A DNA stretch of 9,603 nt from Betaproteobacteria bacterium (lineage in GTDB: Bacteria > Pseudomonadota > Gammaproteobacteria > Burkholderiales > Nitrosomonadaceae), in the NCBI GenBank assembly GCA_022601315.1, contig JAHZIU010000070.1, forward strand, positions 1-9,603, in the 5' to 3' direction. Position 1 is the stretch's first letter; each line of letters begins with the position of its first letter. The translations under genes and the position numbers were made by a program. The notes beneath the pieces were generated by a model that did no database searches, had not been told where the DNA came from, and was given only the letters and a program-made list of their open reading frames with translations. This document shows, one piece after another, positions 1-6,227 of this stretch.

Positions 1-54
1 ATGTATCTGAAATACTTGTTTTGCTAAATCTATTCCAATTCGTGTAATGTTCAT
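1..54 (-). CDS. IS110-family transposase, N-terminal fragment (partial at window edge)
   Basis: Reading the minus strand from the ATG at 54-52 gives 18 codons, MNITRIGIDLAKQVFQIH, with no stop before the window ends. This is the conserved opening of IS110/IS1111 transposases. The first catalytic aspartate of the RuvC-like DEDD site is D9 in the GIDLAK motif. The start is supported by an AAAGGAG Shine-Dalgarno sequence six bases before the ATG. The family catalyses circle formation and insertion through a serine/DEDD mechanism guided by a structured non-coding RNA of the element. The downstream catalytic residues are not visible, so I cannot say whether the gene is intact. Confidence 0.8.
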   Translation of the reverse strand, partial: MNITRIGIDLAKQVFQIH

Positions 55-57
55 CTC

Positions 58-130
58 GGACTCCTTTCTTCTTTGACTAGTTGATAGTTACTCTAGTCTG
101 GCACATTGATGCCGATTAAGGGGGGAGTCC
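58..130 (-). promoter_or_regulatory. Nested inverted repeats in the IS leader, covering the transposase SD
   Basis: Positions 58-64 (GGACTCC) and 124-130 (GGAGTCC) are perfect inverted repeats. Inside them lie a second perfect pair, 75-80 (GACTAG) and 93-98 (CTAGTC). On a minus-strand transcript entering from the hydrolase gene, the outer arms would pair and bury the GGAG of the transposase ribosome binding site. In a plus-strand transcript the outer stem extends to 13 pairs (58-70 with 118-130) if three G-U pairs are allowed. Alternatively the outer pair may only be related to the subterminal repeats of the element. Folding was judged by eye. Confidence 0.45.
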
Positions 131-141
131 ATCCCATTGGG

Positions 142-951
142 TTAGCGTTGCTGTAATTGTTTCGAATGTTCCGTTGCTTCCGGTTCATCTGAATGATTGC
201 GCCAGGCAATTGAATGATAATCAAAGCCGTTTTCTATTGTAGGTTTAATAATATCGAAGAAGGGTGAAATGTCAAAATCACGTGGCGTATACAGGCTATG
301 ATGGCGAATTTGATAGACTTCGGCGTAGTAGTCTGAACGCTTTGGATCGTCAGACCATTCGCGTTTAACTACAGGGAGAATAGGATAATTTACCGATTGA
401 AATGCCTGGGCGATTAGTGTGGAACAGATGGCGCGAGTCGGGTCACCACTACCAAGTGCTAAAAGTCGACGACGAAATCGTGTTGGAACGGGTGCCATAG
501 GCAAAAGGTAGCGCGCAAGATCAAAGATATTTTTGAGATCGTATTGATGACCAATACGCGCAATAACAAAGTCTACGACTTTTTGGCGGTCTTCGTCGGT
601 TAAACCAATCGGACGACAAATTCGGGTGTGCATGTGCGAATAATGTGCGAGTGTTACCGCTCGTACGCCTTCTTCCAAATCTGCTTCAACCAAGGTTAAG
701 GGCATTTGCCATGATTCATATGGGAGCTGTGTGTTCCCGATGTACAAAGCGGCATGTGACCAGGTCGATTGTGTGAGATATTTAATTGGTATACTGATGC
801 GTGTATCGCCTTCGACAAGAAGAACATCTGCAGGTTGTAGCGTTTCAAGAAGTTGTTGCTGGCTGATTGTGGTGATCTGGGTCGTTTGCGGGACTGGGTT
901 AGTCAGATACCGTGCCAGTTTGTGTCCAATCTTTTCTTTTAGCCAGCCCAT
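142..951 (-). CDS. YiiX-like permuted papain-like (NlpC/P60-type) cysteine hydrolase
   Basis: This 269-residue protein belongs to the circularly permuted papain-like fold group (YiiX/YaeF/YebB type), related to NlpC/P60 peptidases and amidases. In the permuted order the histidine comes first and the cysteine last. The visible candidates are H66 in WSHAALYIG, E89 in VEAD, and C176 in AICSTLIAQAF. A conserved tail YTPRDFDISPFF (about 221-232) is also typical. Members are thought to cleave amide or ester bonds in cell wall peptides or lipids, but the substrate here is unknown. There is no clear signal peptide; the N-terminus (MGWLKEKIGHKLARYL) is a basic amphipathic helix. The ATG at 951 has an AGGAAAA ribosome binding site. 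The gene lies 39 bp after the small membrane protein gene, and its stop is only about 10 bp from the IS end, so the native terminator may have been displaced. Confidence 0.82.
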   Translation of the reverse strand: MGWLKEKIGHKLARYLTNPVPQTTQITTISQQQLLETLQPADVLLVEGDTRISIPIKYLTQSTWSHAALYIGNTQLPYESWQMPLTLVEADLEEGVRAVTLAHYSHMHTRICRPIGLTDEDRQKVVDFVIARIGHQYDLKNIFDLARYLLPMAPVPTRFRRRLLALGSGDPTRAICSTLIAQAFQSVNYPILPVVKREWSDDPKRSDYYAEVYQIRHHSLYTPRDFDISPFFDIIKPTIENGFDYHSIAWRNHSDEPEATEHSKQLQQR

Positions 952-990
952 TTAATTTTCCTAGCTTAATGTTGCGCAGGAGCACATGAT

Positions 991-1182
991 TTATTCTTTA
1001 TCTGCGCCGGACATAAGAAATTTAAGTAATATTACGATTCCAAAAGGAAGGGTGCTTAAACCGGTTATCAGGTAGTGTTCATCAGTAAATTGATCGCCCT
1101 CGTCCATTATGATGTAAGCTGAAAATATTATAATGGGAAATATAATGGTAATAATTTGTAAATATGTGAATAATTGTTTCAT
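991..1182 (-). CDS. Small two-helix inner-membrane protein, unknown function
   Basis: A 63-residue protein with two hydrophobic segments, roughly residues 5-25 (isoleucine-rich) and 41-58, joined by an acidic loop containing MDEGDQFTDEHY. This topology suggests an inner-membrane hairpin with both ends on the same side. I do not recognise a family. The start at 1182 has a weak GAGG upstream at about ten bases. It is the first gene of a probable minus-strand pair with the YiiX-like hydrolase, which begins 39 bp downstream with no visible terminator between them. Hydrophobicity and plausible spacing make it a likely real gene, but with no recognised homology it could still be a chance reading frame. 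Confidence 0.55.
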   Translation of the reverse strand: MKQLFTYLQIITIIFPIIIFSAYIIMDEGDQFTDEHYLITGLSTLPFGIVILLKFLMSGADKE

Positions 1183-1219
1183 CAGCGAATAGCCTCTTTG
1201 GTTAGAATTTTATTTTCAA

Positions 1220-1246
1220 AGTATATTCTCCTTAAATGTATGCCAA
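1220..1246 (-). promoter_or_regulatory. Candidate sigma70-type promoter for the minus-strand pair
   Basis: On the minus strand, TTGGCA (1246-1241, five of six matches to the -35 consensus) is followed after 15 bp by TATACT (1225-1220, five of six matches to the -10 consensus). The spacer is shorter than the preferred 17 bp. Transcription would start about 30 bp before the small membrane protein gene at 1182. This was picked by eye in an AT-rich gap, so a chance match is possible. Confidence 0.35.
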
Positions 1247-1364
1247 GTGCAAGTTTATTTGGAAAGATAGAGAATTTGTTAAGGCGTTGATGCATCATTT
1301 TGTGAATTTATGTAATAAGCGGGTTAAAATTATAACTTTATATGTTTCTATAGAGTTAACAGTA

Positions 1365-1688
1365 ATGGAACCTATTCTGATCATTACAAATTTTCCGGAT
1401 AAAAAAGGGGCTTTGTTGTTGGCTGAGGCGTTGATTGATAAGCATTTGGCGGCTTGTGTCAATGTGTTGGCTGCATGTGCTTCTGTTTATCGCTGGCAGG
1501 ATAAAATTGAATCTGCTGATGAAATACCCGTTTTGATCAAAACGCAACGACAAAATTATAACCAGGTGGAACAGATCATAAAGAAGATACATCCTTATGA
1601 ACTGCCGGAGGTGATCATTGTCCCTGTAATGGGTGGGTTGCCTGCTTATTTGCAGTGGATCACTGATGAAACAAATATATCTGACTAA
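1365..1688 (+). CDS. cutA: CutA divalent-cation tolerance protein
   Basis: CutA1 is a small trimeric protein with a ferredoxin-like fold. It binds divalent metals including copper in vitro and was named for copper tolerance in E. coli, although its exact role is unsettled. The 107-residue product shows the family pattern: a beta strand PILIITNFPD, the A-E-A-L-I helix with CVNVL, YRWQDKIE near 45-52, KT at 60-61, and the signature HPYELPEVIIVPV near 76-88. The frame stays open upstream to an ATG at 1236, but the ATG at 1365 gives the usual family length and begins exactly at the first strand, so I chose it although its ribosome binding site is weak. A possible promoter is TTGATG at 1287 with TGTAAT at 1311. 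dsbD starts 16 bp after the stop, the same cutA-dsbD order as in E. coli. Confidence 0.93.
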   Translation: MEPILIITNFPDKKGALLLAEALIDKHLAACVNVLAACASVYRWQDKIESADEIPVLIKTQRQNYNQVEQIIKKIHPYELPEVIIVPVMGGLPAYLQWITDETNISD

Positions 1689-1704
1689 CAATACTGAATA
1701 CGCC

Positions 1705-3642
1705 ATGCGCTTAATCCAAATATTTTTACTATTATTTTGCTTGGCCAGTACTCATGTTTCTGCACAGGAAGGTGGATCTTTCAATCTGTTTTCAAAATTG
1801 CAGGAATTGGGTATTAATCTGGGCCAGTCAAATCAACAAGAGCTTTTGCCCCCTGACGAAGCATTTAAAATGTCAGTGGAAGTGCGAGACGCTAATACAC
1901 TCGTGGCTAAGTTTACTCCCGCTAAAGATTATTATCTTTACCGTGACAAAATCGCTTTTGAGCCGCAACAGGAAGGAACTTTCATCGAAAAAATATCCCT
2001 GCCCCCAGGTAAGATGAAAGATGATATGACATTTGGTGAAACGGAGGTCTATTACACGCCAATTCAGGCGGTTATTTCGTTAAAACGTGAGGCGTCCACT
2101 GATGAGCAACCGCTGACACTGGCTGCGACCTACCAAGGCTGTAATGAGCCAATTGGTGTATGTTATGCGCCGATTAACAAAGAAGTTAATTTGACGTTAC
2201 CGGCTATGAAAGTTGTTGACGCTTTGGCTGAAGCGGTCAGTGGAAGTGCATCTGCGGCAAAAGTTGATGCCACAGCGGAGTTGTTTCAGATGCCTCCTTC
2301 CAGAGCGCCTGTCATTGAAACTGAAGCATACAAAATTGACCGTATGTTTGAGACGGGTAATTTCTGGCTGATTCTAGCCGGCTTTTTTGGTATTGGTTTG
2401 CTATTGGCGTTTACACCTTGTGTGTTTCCAATGTTTCCGATTTTGTCAGGCATTATTGCCCGCAGTGGCACGCATATTACCAAAAGACATGGATTCATCT
2501 TGGCGCTGGCATATGTGCTTGGCATGGCAATTACCTATGCGGCAGCGGGTGTGGCTGCAGGGCTTTCAGGTTCGATGTTATCGGCGGCATTGCAAAACGC
2601 CTGGGTATTGGGTAGTTTTGCATTGGTATTTGTATTGTTATCTTTTTCCATGTTTGGGTTTTATGAACTACAAATGCCGGGTTCCATCCAGAGCAAGCTT
2701 TCTGAAGGATCCGGGCGGCTCAAGGGCGGTCATTTGACGGGTGTTTTCGGAATGGGCGCGCTTTCTGCATTGATTGTGGGACCTTGTGTTGCCGCACCGC
2801 TGGCAGGTGCTTTGCTGTATATCAGTCAAACACGAGATGTTGTTTTGGGCGGCTCAGCATTGTTCGTCATGGCGTTGGGAATGGGTGTGCCATTGTTGTT
2901 ATTGGGTACATCGGCAGGCGCGCTATTACCGAAAGCCGGACCATGGATGGAGTCCATCAAGCAATTCTTTGGCGTGTTGTTATTGGCTGTTGCAATTTGG
3001 TTAATCTCACCCGTCATTAATGAAGTTGTGCATATGTTGCTGTGGGCGGCTTTATTGATTATCTCTGCAACTTATTTGCATGCGATCGATCCATTGCCGG
3101 AAAGAGCCTCCGGGCTGAGAAAGTTTCTAAAAGGTGTAGGTGTCATTGCTTTACTGATTGGTTTTGCTTTGTTGATCGGTGTGTTGTCGGGAAGCCGTGA
3201 TGTTTTACAGCCGTTATCAAAGATTAATTTTGCCAGTGCAGGTGTTGAGAGTAATGGTGAAGTGGCAATGTATCCCAATGGGCATTTGCCTTTTCAGCGC
3301 GTAAAATCGGTTGCGGAATTGGATGAAATTATTCTTCAGTCAAAAGATAAATATATCATGGTCGATTTTTATGCGGACTGGTGTATTTCTTGTAAGGAAA
3401 TGGAGCGCTTCACGCTTTCCGATGCAAAAGTGCAATCCCGATTACAGGATGTGGTTTTGTTACAAATTGATGTGACTGACGGTACGCCCGATGATGCTGC
3501 ATTATTAAAACGCTTTAAACTATTTGGCCCGCCCGGTATTTTGTTCATTGATCAAAATGGTGTTGAAATTCCAGATATCAGAGTTATCGGTTTTTTAAAT
3601 AAAAATGATTTTCTGACTGTATTGAATGCAGTATTGATTTAG
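1705..3642 (+). CDS. dsbD: Thiol:disulfide interchange protein DsbD
   Basis: DsbD carries electrons from cytosolic thioredoxin across the inner membrane to periplasmic thiol proteins. From the ATG at 1705 the product is 645 residues, somewhat longer than the E. coli protein. It has a signal peptide (1-20, ending VSA) and an N-terminal immunoglobulin-like domain with redox cysteines C146 and C153 in GCNEPIGVCY. An eight-helix membrane core follows from about 218 to 495, with C239 in FTPCVFPMFP and C361 in VGPCVAAPLAG. The C-terminal thioredoxin domain has C560 and C563 in DWCISCKEME. All six expected cysteines are present. The frame extends back to 1633 inside cutA, but the signal peptide picks 1705. 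The gene follows cutA by 16 bp, and a thioredoxin-like gene follows 100 bp downstream. The role in cytochrome c maturation and copper-site thiol reduction is inferred from the family and neighbours. Confidence 0.95.
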   Translation: MRLIQIFLLLFCLASTHVSAQEGGSFNLFSKLQELGINLGQSNQQELLPPDEAFKMSVEVRDANTLVAKFTPAKDYYLYRDKIAFEPQQEGTFIEKISLPPGKMKDDMTFGETEVYYTPIQAVISLKREASTDEQPLTLAATYQGCNEPIGVCYAPINKEVNLTLPAMKVVDALAEAVSGSASAAKVDATAELFQMPPSRAPVIETEAYKIDRMFETGNFWLILAGFFGIGLLLAFTPCVFPMFPILSGIIARSGTHITKRHGFILALAYVLGMAITYAAAGVAAGLSGSMLSAALQNAWVLGSFALVFVLLSFSMFGFYELQMPGSIQSKLSEGSGRLKGGHLTGVFGMGALSALIVGPCVAAPLAGALLYISQTRDVVLGGSALFVMALGMGVPLLLLGTSAGALLPKAGPWMESIKQFFGVLLLAVAIWLISPVINEVVHMLLWAALLIISATYLHAIDPLPERASGLRKFLKGVGVIALLIGFALLIGVLSGSRDVLQPLSKINFASAGVESNGEVAMYPNGHLPFQRVKSVAELDEIILQSKDKYIMVDFYADWCISCKEMERFTLSDAKVQSRLQDVVLLQIDVTDGTPDDAALLKRFKLFGPPGILFIDQNGVEIPDIRVIGFLNKNDFLTVLNAVLI

Positions 3643-3682
3643 AATCGGCAGCGCATTAGCGCTCTGATTCGCTCTTATTTTA
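3642..3682 (+). terminator. Possible weak terminator/attenuator hairpin after dsbD
   Basis: Beginning at the last base of the dsbD stop codon, 3642-3654 can pair with 3659-3670 around an ATTA loop. The stem has a core AGCGC/GCGCT, one bulged C and one G-U pair, with outer GAATC/GATTC. It is followed by TCTTATTTTAT, a broken T tract, so termination would be partial at best. A competing stem, GATTCGC (3666-3672) with GCGAGTC (3686-3692), uses the same right arm. It could reduce transcription into the thioredoxin gene or stabilise the dsbD 3' end. Confidence 0.4.
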
Positions 3683-3742
3683 TGGGCGAGTCAAGTAAAG
3701 GAGAGCGTTGCTCCTCTGACTTTCCAAACGAAGGATTTATAG

Positions 3743-4324
3743 ATGTCAAAATTAAAACGAGCAGCACTATTTTTAGGCGCTGCAGTCTTTGCTTTATCTG
3801 CCGGTTTTCTGTTACGCGTACAATTTATGGAAAGCCCTCAGCCTGCACTATCCAGTGAAGAAAGTAAGCAAGGTGCTGAAGCTATTCTTGCGGCAAACTT
3901 GCCGGATATCAACGGAGAAGTTCAAGCTGTTTCACAGTGGCTTGGCAATGTGTTGGTAGTCAATTTTTGGGCGACCTGGTGTGAACCTTGCCGTGAAGAA
4001 ATTCCTGAGTTTATTGAAACACAAGAGAAATTTCGTGATCAGGGATTGGTTTTCTTGGGTGTTGCACTGGACCGTGAAGAGCCGGTGATTGCTTATAGCC
4101 ATGAGTTTGGGATCAACTACCCGGTGTTGATCGGCGATTTAAGTGTTTGGTCAATTGCTGAAACTGCTGGCAATGTGCATTCTGTATTACCGTACACTGT
4201 GGTTATTGACCGTCATGGGGAAATTGTGGAAACCTATTTAGGACGCGTTCATCAGAATATACTTGAGGAACTGGTGGTTGGACTACTGCAGGAGCCATTA
4301 CCCGCTGATAAGACTGACTCATGA
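3743..4324 (+). CDS. TlpA/ResA-type membrane-anchored thioredoxin
   Basis: A 193-residue periplasmic thioredoxin-like protein of the TlpA/ResA/DsbE class. Residues 5-27 form an uncleaved signal anchor or signal peptide, and the domain begins near 50 (LAANLPDINGE). The active site is WCEPC, C80 and C83, in NFWATWCEPCREEIP. The cis-proline is P150 in VLPYTVVID, and a GINYPVLIGD element sits near 123-132. Proteins of this class reduce specific periplasmic disulfides, such as apocytochrome c haem motifs or copper-site cysteines, and are recharged by DsbD or CcdA. The gene lies 100 bp after dsbD, so DsbD is the likely electron donor. The start at 3743 has AAGGA eight bases upstream. Which substrate it serves (CcmG-like, ResA-like or copper-chaperone-like) cannot be told from the sequence. 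Confidence 0.9.
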   Translation: MSKLKRAALFLGAAVFALSAGFLLRVQFMESPQPALSSEESKQGAEAILAANLPDINGEVQAVSQWLGNVLVVNFWATWCEPCREEIPEFIETQEKFRDQGLVFLGVALDREEPVIAYSHEFGINYPVLIGDLSVWSIAETAGNVHSVLPYTVVIDRHGEIVETYLGRVHQNILEELVVGLLQEPLPADKTDS

Positions 4325-4343
4325 ACTTTGATTACAAAAGTAT

Positions 4344-4721
4344 ATGCATCCGGCCGACATTGTACTGATTATTCATTTTCTTTATGTGTTGTTTGTTGTT
4401 GGTAGCGTTCCGGTAATCTGGGCTGGTGCATGGCTCAAGTTGCAGTTTGTCAGAAATCGATGGTTTCGTTTTTTGCATCTTGGGGCGATTTTATTTGTTG
4501 TTGCTGAGTCATTGATGGGTGTCGTATGTCCGCTCACGGTTTGGGAAAATAGATTACGTCAGGTAGAAACAGACAGCAGCTTTATCCAGCACTGGTTGCA
4601 TCAAATTATGTTTTACAATGTCCCAGAAGGTGTTCTGACAACGGTTTATATTCTGTTTGCGGTTTTGGTGGCTGCTACATTTAAGTGGGTGCCGCCGAGG
4701 CCTGGCGCGCCTTCAACTTGA
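4344..4721 (+). CDS. DUF2784 family integral membrane protein
   Basis: A 125-residue protein matching DUF2784. It has four hydrophobic segments at about 5-27, 44-64, 84-92 (weaker) and 95-114, and the family signature VCPLTVWENRLR at 61-72. The N-terminal helix carries a conserved-looking histidine in IIHFLYVLF, and further histidines occur at 45, 83 and 86. No biochemical function is established for the family; histidines and a cysteine near membrane ends allow metal or haem binding as speculation only. It starts 19 bp after the thioredoxin gene with no strong ribosome binding site, so it is probably co-transcribed and perhaps coupled. Its stop codon is part of a palindrome that also contains the ttcA stop. 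Confidence 0.82.
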   Translation: MHPADIVLIIHFLYVLFVVGSVPVIWAGAWLKLQFVRNRWFRFLHLGAILFVVAESLMGVVCPLTVWENRLRQVETDSSFIQHWLHQIMFYNVPEGVLTTVYILFAVLVAATFKWVPPRPGAPST

Positions 4722-4742
4722 TATCAATTGATTGTTGATATC
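4719..4742. terminator. Inverted repeat at the DUF2784/ttcA convergent junction
   Basis: GATATCAA (4720-4727) and TTGATATC (4735-4742) form a perfect 8-bp stem with a 7-nt loop. The left arm contains both stop codons: TGA of the DUF2784 gene (4719-4721) and, on the other strand, TGA of ttcA (4726-4724), together the palindrome TGATATCA. The stem is AT-rich and lacks a strong T tract on either side (TTTG on the plus side), so it would be a weak bidirectional terminator or 3'-end stabiliser. Confidence 0.35.
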
Positions 4743-5617
4743 TTTGTAGCAGGTATAGCCAGTTCTTCTATCGTCGGTTCAAAAATTTCTTCATCGAACG
4801 CGGTATCGCCATCAACAACCGGTTCGCTTTGTGTTTTTAAATTATAAAAATCATAGTGCAATGTATCTGCCAAGTGTGATGGTTTAATATTTTGTAGAGA
4901 CCTGAACATGGTTTCCAATCTGCCGGGAAACTGCTTGTCCCATTGTTGCATCATTTCCTTGACAGCTTGGCGTTGCAAATTTTTTTGTGCGCCGCATAAA
5001 TTGCAAGGAATAATCGGAAAATCCGCAATGGCCGCATACGCAGCTAAATCTTTTTCCTTACAATAAGCCAGTGGACGAATGACAATATGTTGGCCGTCAT
5101 CACTCACCAGTTTTGGGGGCATGGCTTTCAATTTTCCGCCATAAAACATATTAAGAAATAGGGTTTCAAGAATATCGTCCCGGTGATGACCCAGTGCTAT
5201 TTTAGTTGCGCCCAATTCTCCGGCCACGCGATAGAGCACGCCTCTTCGTAGGCGCGAACAAAGACTGCAAGTTGTTTTGCCTTCTTCAATCACACGTTTT
5301 ACAACACTATAGGTATCTTGTTCGACAATGCGGAAAGGTAGCCCGATATTCGTTAAATATTCGGGTAAAACCTGTTCCGGAAAACCGGGCTGCTTCTGGT
5401 CCAGATTGACCGCAACCAATTCGAATTTTACAGGCGCATGTGCTTGTAAATTCATTAAAATATCAAGTAGCGCATAACTGTCCTTGCCACCTGATAGGCA
5501 AACCATAACCCGGTCACCTTCCTCAATCATGTTGTAATCCGCAATTGCCGTTCCAACCTGGCGCCGTAAGCGTTTATGCAGCTTGTTGGCGTTGTAGCGT
5601 TGTTGTTTTTGCGTCAT
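4724..5617 (-). CDS. ttcA: tRNA 2-thiocytidine(32) synthetase TtcA
   Basis: TtcA is an ATP-dependent, iron-sulfur-containing enzyme that converts cytidine 32 of certain tRNAs to 2-thiocytidine in the cytoplasm. From the ATG at 5617 the product is 297 residues. It shows the PP-loop SGGKDS at 42-47 in [16 protein letters not shown], the first cluster pair C117 and C120 in [12 protein letters not shown], the [16 protein letters not shown] motif near 141-156, and the second pair C205 and C208 in [14 protein letters not shown]. All key motifs are present. The frame continues upstream to a TTG at 5677, but TTQKQQ-type family starts match [19 protein letters not shown], so 5617 is preferred although its ribosome binding site is poor. 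It is divergent from the copper module (142-bp gap) and convergent with the DUF2784 gene (2-bp gap). Confidence 0.95.
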   Translation of the reverse strand: MTQKQQRYNANKLHKRLRRQVGTAIADYNMIEEGDRVMVCLSGGKDSYALLDILMNLQAHAPVKFELVAVNLDQKQPGFPEQVLPEYLTNIGLPFRIVEQDTYSVVKRVIEEGKTTCSLCSRLRRGVLYRVAGELGATKIALGHHRDDILETLFLNMFYGGKLKAMPPKLVSDDGQHIVIRPLAYCKEKDLAAYAAIADFPIIPCNLCGAQKNLQRQAVKEMMQQWDKQFPGRLETMFRSLQNIKPSHLADTLHYDFYNLKTQSEPVVDGDTAFDEEIFEPTIEELAIPATKISTIN

Positions 5618-5735
5618 TTTAGAGATTTGAATGCATGCTGACAGAAAAACGAAAGATAGTGGGTGGGTAATGGACAAAACAGAAGGAACGATTTAGCATA
5701 GTTATATTCTAATTATGGGCAAATAACTGGGTTCA

Positions 5736-5749
5736 AAAATAATTATTTT
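5736..5749. repeat. 14-bp AT palindrome abutting the cupredoxin SD
   Basis: AAAATAATTATTTT is a perfect 14-bp palindrome that ends directly before the GGAG ribosome binding site (5750-5753) of the cupredoxin gene. It could be an operator, but its composition is pure A and T in an AT-rich gap, so chance is a serious alternative. It does not resemble the GC-containing CueR-type copper operator. Confidence 0.3.
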
Positions 5750-5759
5750 GGAGAATCCT

Positions 5760-6227
5760 ATGATTAGGCTCATATTGATTATATCATTTGTGGTCTTTGT
5801 CTTGTTTTCAAGCAGTATTTATTCAGGTGATGATCGTTTCAATATTGAACCGAGTGTTATTAACAGTAATATTGCAAGCCATAGTGAAGTGTCTCGTATT
5901 ATTAAGTTAACGCAAGTGGATAATATGTTTTTACCTGCGGAGATCACGGTGCTAAAGGGCGAAACAATCAAGTTTGTTATTAAAAATTTAGGTAACAGAA
6001 AGCATGAAATGCTGGTCGGATCTATGGCTAAATTAAAAAAATATGCCAAAAAGAGACGTATGTTTCCTGAAATGAATCAATCTGAACCTGATTTAATACA
6101 ATTAGAGCCAGGAGAGCAAAAGGAACTGATATTGCAGTTTACCAATGCAGGAACAGTTCACTTTGCTTGTCCATTACCTGGGCATTTTAAAAAAATGCGC
6201 GGAAAAATTTTTGTGGAGAAAAAATGA
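5760..6227 (+). CDS. CopI-like periplasmic cupredoxin (type 1 copper protein)
   Basis: A 155-residue exported cupredoxin. Residues 1-21 are a hydrophobic signal peptide. The beta-sandwich starts near 50 (IIKLTQVDNMFLPAEITVLKG), and the type 1 copper ligands are H82 in KHEML, C137 and H142 in FACPLPGH, and M146. A charged insertion (about 90-110, lysine/arginine-rich, then FPEM) and EPGEQKEL near 116-123 match the cupredoxins linked to copper tolerance, such as CopI. The spacing C-x4-H-x3-M is one residue shorter than the usual C-x4-H-x4-M of that family and equals azurin's. I chose the ATG at 5760 because GGAG lies six bases upstream; an in-frame TTG at 5748 overlaps that site. The gene overlaps the DUF411 gene by ATGA, implying translational coupling. 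A role in binding or passing on copper is inferred. Confidence 0.88.
   Translation: MIRLILIISFVVFVLFSSSIYSGDDRFNIEPSVINSNIASHSEVSRIIKLTQVDNMFLPAEITVLKGETIKFVIKNLGNRKHEMLVGSMAKLKKYAKKRRMFPEMNQSEPDLIQLEPGEQKELILQFTNAGTVHFACPLPGHFKKMRGKIFVEKK

Larger units (their letters stand above)
1..131 (-). mobile_element. IS110-family insertion sequence, 5' end only (cut by window edge)
   Basis: The left edge holds the start of an insertion sequence read on the minus strand: a transposase N-terminus (1-54) preceded by roughly 77 bp of non-coding leader. The transposase start is typical of the DEDD (RuvC-like) transposases of the IS110 family, and the short 5' leader fits the IS1111 subgroup better than IS110 proper, which carries a longer 5' non-coding end. 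The outer boundary is placed at about 131 because the C-rich stretch beginning GGACTCC (minus strand, 130 downward) looks like a terminal or subterminal repeat and the neighbouring hydrolase stop codon is at 142. That boundary is approximate. The rest of the element, including the second end, lies outside the window, so completeness and activity cannot be judged. Confidence 0.72.

Noticed and set aside
133..141. CCCATTGGG as a terminator or attachment palindrome beside the IS end
   Set aside because: Only a four-base arm around a single central base, with no T tract; too short to support a claim.
731..955. Plus-strand 74-codon frame opposite the YiiX-like gene
   Set aside because: It lies wholly antisense to a recognised protein, has a compositionally odd serine/cysteine-rich translation and no ribosome binding site.
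1236..1364. In-frame N-terminal extension of CutA from the ATG at 1236
   Set aside because: The extra 43 residues do not resemble a CutA N-terminus or a signal sequence, no ribosome binding site precedes 1236, and the ATG at 1365 gives the normal family length.
1633..1704. Longer dsbD start at the GTG at 1633 or the ATG at 1666
   Set aside because: These put a polar stretch before a good signal peptide that begins exactly at the ATG at 1705, and would overlap cutA.
2286..3278. Several overlapping open frames on both strands within dsbD (for example 2387-2737 plus, 2826-3017 minus)
   Set aside because: They are shadows of a fully conserved dsbD frame with recognisable domains throughout, and none shows a motif of its own.
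5618..5677. Longer ttcA start at a TTG at 5677
   Set aside because: The added 20 residues are hydrophobic and unlike TtcA, and the ATG at 5617 matches the usual N-terminus.
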